Shown: positions 8,661 to 17,390 of the stretch, piece after piece
Numbering within the stretch: position 1 is the first letter of the stretch
Layout of the letters: every line of letters starts with the position of its first letter
Assembly: GCA_947306425.1 (NCBI GenBank)
Contig: CAMZGO010000009.1
Coordinates: forward strand, 1 to 50,800
DNA: 50,800 nt
Source: an uncultured Elusimicrobia bacterium
Lineage (GTDB): Bacteria > Elusimicrobiota > Elusimicrobia > Elusimicrobiales > Elusimicrobiaceae
Reading direction: 5' to 3'
Translations under genes and position numbers: made by a program
The notes under the pieces: model-generated
Databases searched by the model: none
Told to the model about the DNA's origin: nothing
Seen by the model: only the letters and a program-made list of their open reading frames with translations

Positions 8661-9212
8661 TTATTTGTCTCTTTCTGATTGGCCGCCGATATTGTGAACT
8701 ATACAGTCATCACCGTCTTTCTCAATCAAATGAACGTGAATAATATCGTCATCAGCGGTAATAACTTCTTTACCGATATAATCTGCTTTAACAGGAATTT
8801 CGCGGTGTCCCCTGTCTACCATAACTAAAAGTTCAACTTTGCGCGGGCGGCCAAGGTCAGTTAAAGCATCTAATGCAGAACGGACTGTCCTGCCGGTATA
8901 TAATACATCATCAACAACAATTAAATTTTTATCTGTAATATCAAATCCGACGGATGACGGTTTAATTTGCGGGTCCTCGGCTACTTTTGAAAGGTCATCA
9001 CGATACCAAGTAATATCTAAAACACCGACGGGCAAAGTAATGCCGGCAAATTTTTTGATACGTTCCTGCAAGCGGTTTGCCAAATAAACACCGCGTGTTT
9101 TTACCCCTATTAAACATAAATCTGAAGTATCACTGTAATTTTCTAAAATTTGATGCGCCATACGGTCTAAAGACCTCAACATATCTACTTGATTTGCAAT
9201 TACTTTTTTCAT
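8661..9212 (-). CDS. pyrR: PyrR: pyrimidine regulator / uracil phosphoribosyltransferase
   Basis: A 183-residue type I phosphoribosyltransferase fold. The PRPP-binding motif VVDDVLYTGRTVRSAL is at about 99-114. The PyrR-typical hood (DITWYRDDL) and the C-terminal VDRGHREIPVKADYIGKE block are also present. PyrR proteins bind pyr mRNA leaders in response to UMP and usually also make UMP from uracil. No pyr biosynthetic genes or recognisable PyrR-binding loops lie in this window, so regulation of targets elsewhere is inferred. The ATG has AGGAG 7 nt upstream. Candidate -10 TATAAT boxes lie at 9227-9232 and 9241-9246, so it is probably transcribed separately from the pilus operon. Confidence 0.93.
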   Translation of the reverse strand: MKKVIANQVDMLRSLDRMAHQILENYSDTSDLCLIGVKTRGVYLANRLQERIKKFAGITLPVGVLDITWYRDDLSKVAEDPQIKPSSVGFDITDKNLIVVDDVLYTGRTVRSALDALTDLGRPRKVELLVMVDRGHREIPVKADYIGKEVITADDDIIHVHLIEKDGDDCIVHNIGGQSERDK

Positions 9213-9254
9213 AAAAACTCCTAAATATTATATTTTAAAAATTATAGCAAAAAT

Positions 9255-10316
9255 TTAAGTATAAATTTCAAGGTAAGTATGCAGGCCTTCCTTTTGAGCG
9301 CGCTCAACGGCGGCAAAATAAATCTTATCTGCTTTTACCTTATCTCCCAAAGCATAAATAACTTGTGCAAGGGAAATTTCCGTTAAAAGCTGCCCGCGGA
9401 TTTCGTCGGAATTTGCAAATAATTTTTTTGCTTCTTCCAAAACCGCTTTGGCTTGGACTAATTTATTTTGGCGTTTTAAAATATCAGCCTGTCCCCATTT
9501 AACAAAACCTAAATCCACAGTATCATTTATCTCCGTATAAAGCAAGGCAGCGCGTTTATAATGTTTTGCGGCTTTATCTAAAAATCCAAGCTGCCTAAGC
9601 CCGTTTGCCATACCGCAATTTGTATAGGCTTTACCGAAAATATCTTGTGTTTTTGAAAACAATTTCTCTGCCTTTTCATAATTTAAAACGCAATTTTTTG
9701 CATCTCCGCTTACACGCATAATACCGGCAAGGCCACATAAAGCATAAGCCATAGAAATTTTATCGTTAATTTTAGCAGCGTACTTATAACTTTGTTTGAA
9801 TAGATTTATGCCTTCCTTAAATTCCCCCTCCAAACGGCAGACACCCCCCAAGGCCCAAGCAATAAAAGAAAGGCCTTCGTAATCTTTTTCATTTTCATAA
9901 TATTCTTGAACTTCTTCAAGTAAGGTTTTTGACTCCTTTAATTTACCTTCGGCACGAAGGGCCAAAGCAATTTCTTGCAAAGCTAAAACGGCCTGGTCTA
10001 ATAACTGTTCTTTTTGTGCTATATCACCGGCGCGGGCAGCATATTTTTGCGCTTCTTTTGCATCCCCTAAAGTGCGGCAGCATTTAGATAAAGCTAAAAG
10101 TATATCAATTTTATCTACGCCTGTTTTGGCAAATTTTTGCGCTTTTTTAGCTTCGTTTATGGCCTCCTCAAACTTACCAAGAAGGCGGTAGGCCTCACTT
10201 CTAAGAAAATAACAATAACTTTCTCTACCTTTGTAAGAGAGCAAATTTTCCAATACTTCAGCGGGTTTATTATCATTCAATAAATTTTCAAGTTCTTGTT
10301 TATTTAAAGCAACCAT
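9255..10316 (-). CDS. TPR-repeat protein at the end of the pilus operon
   Basis: A 353-residue soluble protein with no signal peptide, built of about eight tandem tetratricopeptide-like repeats (for example CRTLGDAKEAQKYAARAGDIA, CGLAGIMRVSGDAKNCVLNYEKAEKLF, CGMANGLRQLGFLDKAAKHYKRAALLY). The start chosen is the ATG at 10316, preceded by AAAGGAAATT and 1 bp from the upstream stop; an in-frame extension to 10400 would run through the upstream gene. TPRs normally mediate protein-protein contacts. Its partner is unknown, but tight coupling to the peptidase and pseudopilin genes suggests a role in the same apparatus or its control. Confidence 0.8.
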   Translation of the reverse strand: MVALNKQELENLLNDNKPAEVLENLLSYKGRESYCYFLRSEAYRLLGKFEEAINEAKKAQKFAKTGVDKIDILLALSKCCRTLGDAKEAQKYAARAGDIAQKEQLLDQAVLALQEIALALRAEGKLKESKTLLEEVQEYYENEKDYEGLSFIAWALGGVCRLEGEFKEGINLFKQSYKYAAKINDKISMAYALCGLAGIMRVSGDAKNCVLNYEKAEKLFSKTQDIFGKAYTNCGMANGLRQLGFLDKAAKHYKRAALLYTEINDTVDLGFVKWGQADILKRQNKLVQAKAVLEEAKKLFANSDEIRGQLLTEISLAQVIYALGDKVKADKIYFAAVERAQKEGLHTYLEIYT

Positions 10317-10317
10317 A

Positions 10318-11367
10318 TTAATTTCCTTTAATATTATTCTTAAGTTTTTTACGGCCTTCCATCTGATACGTAGTAAGCCAACGCCAAAAATCATCTTCAA
10401 AAGCAGCTATACTCTTATATCTATAAGCCATTTTTAAGGCATCTTCCTCGCTTTGGCGTACCATAATTTTTTTACCGTCAGACATTACAATCTTGCCGTT
10501 TTCGTCTTTTTTAGGGGCATAAGTTGCAATAGCTTTAGTAAATTGCTCAAATTGCATACGCTTTGCCGGTACAGGCGAGTTCGTAGGCCTAAAAAGAAAA
10601 CGCACCATCGCATAGGCCTGTAAATACCAATCATCAACTTTGTCTTCCTGAAGGGCTTTATCATAGGAATCAGTCTGCATGAAATCAACAAAATCCTTAA
10701 AGAAAATAATTTTATCTGTAACTGCAGAAGCCCTTAAAGATGCTCTTTCTTGATTGTTCAAGCCGCCATTTTTCTTACGCTCTTTCAAGGCCTTATGTTC
10801 ATCTTCGGAAAAAATATTTATTGCAATCAAATCCCTGTTCCATACACCGCCTTGCGATGTTTGGGCAAGGTCTTCCATATTGACGGCAAGGCCCTCATTT
10901 AACCAGACAGGCGGCTCTTTTTTAGGTGCTTTTGAATTTACGGGATTAAATGTGTTTTCCACAAACAAGTGTGTCAATTCGTGGGCAAATTTCTTCATCA
11001 TTCGCCTTTGACGTTTTGGTTCATCGTACATAACAATGATATTTTTACCCGGATCAAAAAATGCACCGGACCAATCTTCCGCTACATTTCTATTATGGTA
11101 AAGGAAACTTTTTTTATCCTGATAGACCTCTACATTAACTTCGCCCGGCATAAGCCAAGGAATATTTTGCCTTAATAATTGAAATATACCGTTAAATTGC
11201 ATGGCTAAATTGGGTGTCATAACGGTACGGTTATGCGGCTCTATTTTAATTTTGAAATTACCGAAGGTGCTGTTTATCCACTTAATATTTTCTTCATTAA
11301 CTTGGCTGAAACATAAACATCCAAGAATTAGCAGGAGTAAAACAGATAAAGTTTTTTTGTGTATCAT
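10318..11367 (-). CDS. Exported gluzincin-type (peptidase MA-like) metalloprotease
   Basis: A 349-residue protein with an N-terminal export signal (about 5-22; ILGC could also be read as a lipobox at Cys17). The zinc-peptidase motif HELTHLF (His129, Glu130, His133) and the third ligand Glu158 in WLNEGLAV, 25 residues on, are present; this spacing is typical of gluzincins in the peptidase MA-like group. A secreted or periplasmic protease is therefore likely; the substrate is unknown. Start chosen is the ATG at 11367, 4 bp after the upstream pseudopilin stop; longer in-frame starts overlap that gene. It is co-transcribed with six pilin-like genes, so pilin processing or turnover is possible but unproven. 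Confidence 0.8.
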   Translation of the reverse strand: MIHKKTLSVLLLLILGCLCFSQVNEENIKWINSTFGNFKIKIEPHNRTVMTPNLAMQFNGIFQLLRQNIPWLMPGEVNVEVYQDKKSFLYHNRNVAEDWSGAFFDPGKNIIVMYDEPKRQRRMMKKFAHELTHLFVENTFNPVNSKAPKKEPPVWLNEGLAVNMEDLAQTSQGGVWNRDLIAINIFSEDEHKALKERKKNGGLNNQERASLRASAVTDKIIFFKDFVDFMQTDSYDKALQEDKVDDWYLQAYAMVRFLFRPTNSPVPAKRMQFEQFTKAIATYAPKKDENGKIVMSDGKKIMVRQSEEDALKMAYRYKSIAAFEDDFWRWLTTYQMEGRKKLKNNIKGN

Positions 11368-11371
11368 TTTA

Positions 11372-11716
11372 TTATTGCGGAACATCAAAAGTAACAATTA
11401 GTTTATCCTTATTTGTTTGTTCATTAGTTCCCCAAGCTGCATTCATGTGAATAGTATCGGTACTGGTCATCATAGTTACACAATTAAGCATAAAATTATT
11501 ATCGCAAACCGGTTTTCCGTAGAGTTCCATAATTGCTTGAAATGCCATATATTGGTCCAAACAGCTGTCAGCAACTATATCAGCCTCCAAAATACGTTCT
11601 GTTCTGGAAAGATTAGAACTTCTTGTAACTGCATATCTAAGCATTAAAACAGAAAATGCCGCCACAATTAACCCAACAACTATTACTTGCATTAAAGCAG
11701 AACCTTTTTTTGACAT
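11372..11716 (-). CDS. Small pilin-like membrane protein (PilX-type minor pseudopilin)
   Basis: A 114-residue protein starting MSKKGSALMQVIVVGLIVAAFSVLMLRYAV. A short basic leader is followed by one hydrophobic helix, as in PilX/GspK-like minor (pseudo)pilins. It lacks the canonical G-FTLxE cleavage site: KKG is followed by S and position 5 is M/Q rather than E. Three cysteines lie in the short periplasmic part. It abuts the upstream prepilin gene with no gap and has a GGGG ribosome-binding site. Assignment depends mainly on topology and place in the operon. Confidence 0.65.
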   Translation of the reverse strand: MSKKGSALMQVIVVGLIVAAFSVLMLRYAVTRSSNLSRTERILEADIVADSCLDQYMAFQAIMELYGKPVCDNNFMLNCVTMMTSTDTIHMNAAWGTNEQTNKDKLIVTFDVPQ

Positions 11717-12418
11717 TTAACGCCCCTTTTTCCTTACAAAATATCGTTTAAATTTAAAAAATACAGGCGGTATATCACTGCTGAAATTCCTCTCAACCGT
11801 ATAATCCAATAAAAGTTCCGGATAAATAACATCTTCATTTACAGGTATCGTTACAGTAAAAGATGAAACATAAGGCATTATAAGTTCTTTATTTTCATTC
11901 TCTTTACAGTAATTCCTGGCATTATTAACGAAGGTACTTATCAGTATATTTTCATCCTCACCGTCCAAAAAGGTATTGCTGCACTTGAAAATAGTATTAT
12001 TCTCAAACCTATAAACAGTATAACTTGGCTTAACGCATCGTTCTTGTATGCTTGTTACATTTTCCACAGTTGCCCAATTCTTATTGCAAGCAGGTTTTGT
12101 TGTTCTGACAAGCTTTGTATTATCAGCTAAATCTACTGAAGCATTTTTAACAGAAATATACTCATTGGCAATGCAAGGATTTCCTATATTCTCAACTGCA
12201 GTTAAACTCCAAGGACAAATAATATCATTGGCAGAAACAAAATCCGAATAAAATTTTCTCAAGAAACTTGTACTTTCATTTTTTATAATTGCCTGACGTT
12301 GTGCTTGCGATGTATGATTTGAAGATGTCTTCCACATCGCAACAAGAGAGAGCATAACCATCCCCGTTATGAAGATGGAAACCAATAATTCCATTAAAGT
12401 GAAACCCTTTTTTGTCAT
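11717..12418 (-). CDS. Prepilin-like protein (PilW/GspJ-type minor pseudopilin)
   Basis: A 233-residue protein with leader MTKKG before FTLMELLVSIFITGMVMLSLVAMW, giving a type III signal peptide with mature Phe1 and Glu5. The C-terminal part is a globular domain with six cysteines. The start used is the ATG at 12418, 4 bp after the upstream stop, because the longer in-frame start at 12439 would put seven extra residues before an already complete leader. Larger size and position among the prepilins fit PilW/GspJ, which caps or primes the pilus; sequence alone does not separate the subtypes. Confidence 0.8.
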   Translation of the reverse strand: MTKKGFTLMELLVSIFITGMVMLSLVAMWKTSSNHTSQAQRQAIIKNESTSFLRKFYSDFVSANDIICPWSLTAVENIGNPCIANEYISVKNASVDLADNTKLVRTTKPACNKNWATVENVTSIQERCVKPSYTVYRFENNTIFKCSNTFLDGEDENILISTFVNNARNYCKENENKELIMPYVSSFTVTIPVNEDVIYPELLLDYTVERNFSSDIPPVFFKFKRYFVRKKGR

Positions 12419-12422
12419 ATAC

Positions 12423-12890
12423 TTAATCCGTACAGTCAATGTTCATCTCCAATATATCAAAGCCTGACTCGGGCAAAGTGTTAGGTCTACTTCCACATTC
12501 TGTTGTATTAGAAATCCAAGCATTAGGCTGCGCGGAAGATAAATACGCTTTATAATTAAAGTGTACCGAGTCATTCTCCGGAGTATATTTTTTACATAAG
12601 TTCTTAAAATTAAAGGTAAATAAATCATCACAAGACCTAAGATCTTGCGTATTACCACCGAAATCCACTTTACAATTGGGCAAAGTTTTTAAATGGCAAT
12701 TTGGATTATTACGGCAATCTTTAAGCATCATATAGGCACTTTGTACGCTATAAAGAACTTCTTCTTTCTCAGAAGAAGAAACTATAGCGCGGCGTCCCGA
12801 CATCAAGGCAGAAAACACCGCCCCGACCATAACGACAACCAAAAACATAGCAATAACCGCTTCAATTATCGTATACCCTTTATTTTTCAT
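12423..12890 (-). CDS. Prepilin-like protein (PilV/GspI-type minor pseudopilin)
   Basis: A 155-residue protein with leader MKNKG before YTIIEAVIAMFLVVVMVGAVFSALMS, so prepilin peptidase should cut after Gly5. Tyr replaces the usual Phe at mature position 1, and Glu5 is kept. The globular domain is unusually Cys-rich (eight cysteines, including the CRNNPNC cluster). It is the third of the six pilin-like genes counting from the promoter-distal end. GGCGGTG lies upstream of the start. Confidence 0.8.
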   Translation of the reverse strand: MKNKGYTIIEAVIAMFLVVVMVGAVFSALMSGRRAIVSSSEKEEVLYSVQSAYMMLKDCRNNPNCHLKTLPNCKVDFGGNTQDLRSCDDLFTFNFKNLCKKYTPENDSVHFNYKAYLSSAQPNAWISNTTECGSRPNTLPESGFDILEMNIDCTD

Positions 12891-12907
12891 AACACCGCCT
12901 AAAGAAA

Positions 12908-13378
12908 TTAGTCTGTACTTTCCTTATAAATGCGCCCTAAGGAATCAATACAAGCACATTTGCCTTTGTATATACCGGAATTATTATCACCAACCATTGA
13001 TACTACCGATTCAGAACATACAGAACATTCCCCCCCTACCGAAAATGTATAACGTCCGTTCAGTTCGGTTGGATAGTGCAAATATTTGCATCCTAATAAA
13101 AAGGAAGGCGAAACTGATAACCCCGTTTGCCCGTAAATATCCTCTATCTTACAACCGGGTATATTATCTGAACTTATAGTACCGGTAATTGTGGTACCCG
13201 GATAATCCTTTTCAAAATTCATACGTGCCTCATTAAATTGACGCAAAAAAGTCTGTGCTTTACCATTGTAAGCATCATCAATATAGCCCTTTACAAAAGG
13301 CGTACTTAACATAGCTAAAAACATTAAGATTGCTATTACCGCCACCATCTCAGCTAAGGTGAACCCTTTATTATCCAT
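12908..13378 (-). CDS. Prepilin-like protein
   Basis: A 156-residue protein with leader MDNKG before FTLAEMVAVIAILMFLAMLSTPFVKG. Prepilin peptidase cleavage after Gly5 leaves Phe1 and Glu5, and a Pro interrupts the helix as in many type IV pilins. A six-cysteine globular region contains GECSVCSES and GKCACIDS near the C terminus. GAGGTT precedes the start. It sits between two other prepilins, with 2 bp to the upstream gene and 17 bp to the downstream one. Confidence 0.85.
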   Translation of the reverse strand: MDNKGFTLAEMVAVIAILMFLAMLSTPFVKGYIDDAYNGKAQTFLRQFNEARMNFEKDYPGTTITGTISSDNIPGCKIEDIYGQTGLSVSPSFLLGCKYLHYPTELNGRYTFSVGGECSVCSESVVSMVGDNNSGIYKGKCACIDSLGRIYKESTD

Positions 13379-13380
13379 TG

Positions 13381-13887
13381 TTATTTAACCTCTATAACCT
13401 TATCAGAATCAGCATCAAAATACGCACAAGTTGGAAATATTGAATTGCCCTCTTCTTTTGGTTTCATGTATGCTGTTGTATCATCTCCGTCAAAAGTACC
13501 CGAAGCTCCGCAGCTAGAAGGACAACCTAAATAGAAAGTAAAATTATCATCAAACCCTAAACTTTTTTCCGCATAACCGCAACGGAAAATATCGTATGCC
13601 CTGTCAAGCGTAGAATTCCCGCTTCCGCAAGATTTATTCATTTCAGTTCCACTAAGTTCTAACATCAAGCATCTGTCTATTTTTCCGGAATTCTCTATTT
13701 TATATCTTTCTACCGCACCGCCTAAAGCAGCAAGCTTCCCCTTTGCTGCATTCAATTTACCTTCATCTACAGTATTATTATAATAGTAAACGCTGTAACT
13801 TGCAAGTACCGCAACTAAAATTACTGTTACCAGCAATTCCATTAATGTGAAACCACCTTCTCTTTTTATAATATTATATGCCTTCAC
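13381..13887 (-). CDS. Prepilin-like protein
   Basis: A 168-residue protein with leader MKAYNIIKREGG before FTLMELLVTVILVAVLASYSVYYYN, a standard prepilin cleavage site with Glu5. The first codon is GTG (13887-13885), 14 bp inside the upstream gene and preceded by GAGG. There is no in-frame ATG before the cleavage site, so the GTG is likely real. Six cysteines are present, including GCPSSCG. The NAAKGKLAALGGAVERYKIENSGK helix resembles the GspG-like pseudopilin core. Confidence 0.82.
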   Translation of the reverse strand: MKAYNIIKREGGFTLMELLVTVILVAVLASYSVYYYNNTVDEGKLNAAKGKLAALGGAVERYKIENSGKIDRCLMLELSGTEMNKSCGSGNSTLDRAYDIFRCGYAEKSLGFDDNFTFYLGCPSSCGASGTFDGDDTTAYMKPKEEGNSIFPTCAYFDADSDKVIEVK

Positions 13888-14368
13888 AATTTTCTAACCT
13901 CTCTTTTTTAATAACCGCCGGGTTGCTGCGAAGTATGGAAAATTTATAGCACTCCCCGACATCATCTTCATCTTTTTTAAATTTACATGAGGCAGACGTT
14001 ACTTCACTTGCCGTTCTCGTTCCTATCGTATATATGCAATTTATTCCCTTTAAAGAGTAGTCAGTTTCCGAACCGGGCCTATGGGCCCATCTGTTTCCAT
14101 TATTTAGATACGCATATCCCTGCGCTGAAGCATCAGTTAAAATATTAAGGTTGGACTGCTCAAGCTTTCCTTCTATGTTACCTAACGGATTAACTTCATA
14201 AAATAACTTTACAGCATTAGTTAATTCAACCAAACCGATTTTTGCTTTCTCCATTTCATTAGTTACGGCAGAATTTTTAAAAGAAGGAGCTACCAATACA
14301 GCCAAAGCGGCAATAATAAGAGTAATAACCACAACCTCAATTAGAGTAAAACCCTTTCTGTTTAACAT
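13874..14368 (-). CDS. Prepilin-like protein (GspG/GspH-type)
   Basis: A 164-residue protein with leader MLNRKG before FTLIEVVVITLIIAALAVLVAPSF, a classical type III signal with Glu5. It is first in the row of six pilin-like genes. The start at 14368 is supported by a GGGGGG ribosome-binding site and a 4-bp gap after the pilC/gspF stop; an upstream in-frame start would overlap that gene. Four cysteines lie in the globular part. The NEMEKAKIGLVELTNAVKLFY segment matches the amphipathic second half of a pilin alpha1 helix. Confidence 0.85.
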   Translation of the reverse strand: MLNRKGFTLIEVVVITLIIAALAVLVAPSFKNSAVTNEMEKAKIGLVELTNAVKLFYEVNPLGNIEGKLEQSNLNILTDASAQGYAYLNNGNRWAHRPGSETDYSLKGINCIYTIGTRTASEVTSASCKFKKDEDDVGECYKFSILRSNPAVIKKERLENCEGI

Positions 14369-14372
14369 TGTT

Positions 14373-15599
14373 TTACCCCCCGATTTGTGACATTTTAAAT
14401 ATCGGCAAGAATATTGACAACACAATTACAGCAATTATGCCGCCTATACCGACAATTAAAATAGGGTCAATCATAGCAGAAAAGCGCGCTAAAAATTGGT
14501 TTACCTGTTCCTGATAAAACAAGGCCAAAGTATCCATAATGCTGGGCAAACGTCCGGATTCCTCACCCATAAGCATCATTTCCGTCATCAAACCCGGAAA
14601 GACTTTTGCATTTCTAAAGGCCAATGATAAACTCTTTCCAGATGCAACATCTTTCTTTGCATTTATAATAGCATCTCTTATCACAACGTTACCTGCAAAT
14701 GATTCTTCCATAACAGTCAATACATTGATAATACTTACACCACTGTTTAACAAAGTCGCCATATTATTTAACAGCTTTTCATAGTAAATGTTTGAGATAA
14801 ACTTACCAAATATAGGTACCGTTAAGTGAAATTTATGCCACATCCTTCTACCTGAAGGAGTTGAAATTGCAAAATAAAATAATCCTATCAAAGCACCTAT
14901 AACTAATATTATCAGAAGCCAATGTTGTGCTACGGCATTGGAAAAAGCCAAAACGACTTGTGTAATCATAGGAAGTTCTATATCAAAATCCTTAAAAATA
15001 TCGGCAAAAGTAGGGACAATACCGACAACGAAATAAGTCAATACACCCATAGACATAAGAAACAACACAGCAGGGTAAGAAACAGCGGTAATAATTTTAC
15101 CTTTTAAAAGTTCTTTTGACTTAACATATTTTGCTACCTGTTGCAGGGCATCTGCTAAATGACCGCCGACCTCACCGGCCTCAACCATTGAAAGCCAAGT
15201 ATGGTCAAATACTTTTGGGAATTTATTTAAGGCCTCATGCATGGAATTACCACCTGCAATATCCCTGGCTACTGCAACTAAAACAGGGCCGAAATCCTTA
15301 TCAGTAGAATATTCACCTAAAAGTGAAATAGCCCTTATCAAAGGTACACCGCCGCTAAGCAAAGTAGAAAGCTGCTCGGCAAAAAAGGCCAAAACATGCC
15401 CTTTTATTTTTTTGGAACCTACACGTGACCCAGAAAAGAAAGCCCCAAAGGAGGCCTTTGCTTTTTCCGGTTTTATTTCTAAAACGATAAATTCTTTGGC
15501 CTGCAAAGCATAAACTGCTTTTTCCATAGTATCGGCACTTATGGAACTTTTAAACAAACGGCCGGCTGTATCTTGAAGAGTACAATTAAATTTTGGCAT
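14373..15599 (-). CDS. pilC: Inner-membrane platform protein PilC/GspF
   Basis: A 408-residue polytopic protein with two T2SSF domains (about 70-195 and 270-395), each carrying the family's GG..L..AL and GE..G.L......A motifs (VEAGEVGGHLADAL and MGEESGRLPSIMDTL). Transmembrane segments lie near 170-195, 220-245 and 375-400. The platform protein couples the ATPase to subunit insertion. A short N-terminal FNCTLQDTAGRLFKSSISAD domain is typical. AAAGGA precedes the ATG. It lies 23 bp after the ATPase gene, the usual order B-C or E-F. Confidence 0.93.
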   Translation of the reverse strand: MPKFNCTLQDTAGRLFKSSISADTMEKAVYALQAKEFIVLEIKPEKAKASFGAFFSGSRVGSKKIKGHVLAFFAEQLSTLLSGGVPLIRAISLLGEYSTDKDFGPVLVAVARDIAGGNSMHEALNKFPKVFDHTWLSMVEAGEVGGHLADALQQVAKYVKSKELLKGKIITAVSYPAVLFLMSMGVLTYFVVGIVPTFADIFKDFDIELPMITQVVLAFSNAVAQHWLLIILVIGALIGLFYFAISTPSGRRMWHKFHLTVPIFGKFISNIYYEKLLNNMATLLNSGVSIINVLTVMEESFAGNVVIRDAIINAKKDVASGKSLSLAFRNAKVFPGLMTEMMLMGEESGRLPSIMDTLALFYQEQVNQFLARFSAMIDPILIVGIGGIIAVIVLSIFLPIFKMSQIGG

Positions 15600-15622
15600 A
15601 TTTTATATCCTTTCTCCGTATA

Positions 15623-17362
15623 TTATTCGTTTTCCAAGGTAACTGACAACACTTCATCCACTGTAGTTATGCCGGTTACAGCTTTCCGCCAACCACTTGC
15701 GCGCAAATTCCAAGCCCCTGTAGACCTTGCTGCCTTTTTAAGTTCCAGCAAATCTTTTGTTTGATAGATGGTATTACGCATGCTTTCATTTACCTTGTAT
15801 ACTTCATAAATTGCCCTTCTGCCCATATACCCTGTTCCGGAACATTTCGGACAGCCGGACGCTTTAAAAAATGTCCAAGCTGCTTTATCTTTGGCAGATA
15901 AACCCGATTCTCTTAATATTTGCTCAATAATATCTTGGCTTGGAACATAAGGAACTTTACAATAAGGGCAAAGCATCCTCACCAAACGCTGTGCAGCTAC
16001 TAAAGCAAGAGAGCTGGCAAGCAAAAACGGCTCTATACCCATATCAATTAAACGAGGTACGGCGCCGATAGCCTCATTAGTGTGTAGAGTAGATAAAACC
16101 AAGTGACCCGTTAAAGCCGCTTTAAGGCACGCCTCCGCCGTTTCAGAGTCTCTGACTTCACCTACTAGTATAACATCAGGGTCTTGACGTAAGAAAGAAC
16201 GTAACCCTGCTGCAAAAGTTAAACCAATCTGCGGTTTAACCTGAACTTGGCTGATACCTGATAGTTTGTATTCTACAGGGTCTTCCAAAGTCATAAAATT
16301 ATATTCCGGTGATTTGATTGAAGTCAATACTGCGTTTAATGTTGTTGTTTTTCCTGAACCGGTAGGGCCTGTCAAAAATATCAATCCGTGCGGTAAAGCT
16401 GCTGCATCCAAAAAGTCTTTCTTTTGCCTAGGTTCAAAGCCGAGTTTATCAATATTCAAATCACCGCTACCTTTATCTAAGACACGAATAACCAATTTTT
16501 CGCCAAAAACCGTAGGACATACTGACACACGAAATTCTACCGTTCTATTTTGAAATTTTACGGCGAAACTGCCGTCTTGAGGCAAACGTTTTTCGGCAAT
16601 ATCAAGTTTTGATAAAATCTTGATACGGGAAATTATTGCCCCTACTGCTTCCCTTGCCGGGGACGTCCTTTCATACAAAGAACCGTCAATCCTAAAACGT
16701 AAACTTACTCTTTCATCAAATAACTCAAGGTGTATATCGGATACCCTTTCCTGCATTGCCTGACGCAAAATGGCATTAACCATTTTTACATAATGGGCAC
16801 CTGCACCGGTTACTTCCTTATCAAGATCTACTTTTGCGTCCGGATTGGAAATTTCATCTAAGTTTTCCATAGAGTCCGGGTCCGCTTCTTTTACTTCCTC
16901 TGAGATAACTTCCTCAAGTAAATCTTTCTTAGCGTAAAAAACATCCAGGGCTTGAAATAATTGAGACTTGCTTGCAATAAACGGTTGTATTTCAAGCCCG
17001 CTCATCATACGTAAATTATCCAGTAAAAATACATTGGAAGGATCATTTAAAGCAACAGCTAAGGTATTATCCTCAACAAATAATGGCAAGATGACATTTT
17101 CGCGTGCGAACTTTTCCGGCACATATTTGGAGAGATTTTGTTCCTTTTCAGGATTTAAAATACCATTTTGCTTGCTGGCATAAGGCACTGAAAGTTGTTT
17201 AGAAATTGCTTGGGTAAGTTCCTCCTCACTTATTATACCCAGTGCAATAAATGACTCATTAAGAGAATTACCGTTTTGTTTCGCATGCAGTTCAGCCTTC
17301 TTTAAATTCTCTTCCGATAACTTACCGCTATCCTTTAAAATATCTATCAACTGTTTTGCCAT
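15623..17362 (-). CDS. pilB: Pilus assembly / type II secretion ATPase PilB/GspE
   Basis: A hexameric cytoplasmic ATPase that powers subunit extrusion. The 579-residue protein has an N-terminal MshEN/T2SSE_N domain (about 1-145), then a RecA-like core. Walker A GPTGSGKTT is at about 332-340, an Asp box and Walker B (DPDVILVGEVRD, about 394-405) follow, and a His box is present (TGHLVLSTLHTNEA). The tetracysteine zinc motif (CPYC about 465-468, CPKC about 504-507) marks the PilB/GspE extension class rather than PilT. No PilT retraction ATPase is encoded in the window. GGAAGG lies upstream of the ATG. Confidence 0.95.
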   Translation of the reverse strand: MAKQLIDILKDSGKLSEENLKKAELHAKQNGNSLNESFIALGIISEEELTQAISKQLSVPYASKQNGILNPEKEQNLSKYVPEKFARENVILPLFVEDNTLAVALNDPSNVFLLDNLRMMSGLEIQPFIASKSQLFQALDVFYAKKDLLEEVISEEVKEADPDSMENLDEISNPDAKVDLDKEVTGAGAHYVKMVNAILRQAMQERVSDIHLELFDERVSLRFRIDGSLYERTSPAREAVGAIISRIKILSKLDIAEKRLPQDGSFAVKFQNRTVEFRVSVCPTVFGEKLVIRVLDKGSGDLNIDKLGFEPRQKKDFLDAAALPHGLIFLTGPTGSGKTTTLNAVLTSIKSPEYNFMTLEDPVEYKLSGISQVQVKPQIGLTFAAGLRSFLRQDPDVILVGEVRDSETAEACLKAALTGHLVLSTLHTNEAIGAVPRLIDMGIEPFLLASSLALVAAQRLVRMLCPYCKVPYVPSQDIIEQILRESGLSAKDKAAWTFFKASGCPKCSGTGYMGRRAIYEVYKVNESMRNTIYQTKDLLELKKAARSTGAWNLRASGWRKAVTGITTVDEVLSVTLENE

Positions 17363-17390
17363 ATTAATAATCCTTCCAATTTAAAAACAA

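Noticed and set aside
8661-9254. PyrR-dependent attenuator near pyrR
   Set aside because: No binding loop or terminator/antiterminator pair is seen in the 42 bp upstream, and no pyr gene follows.
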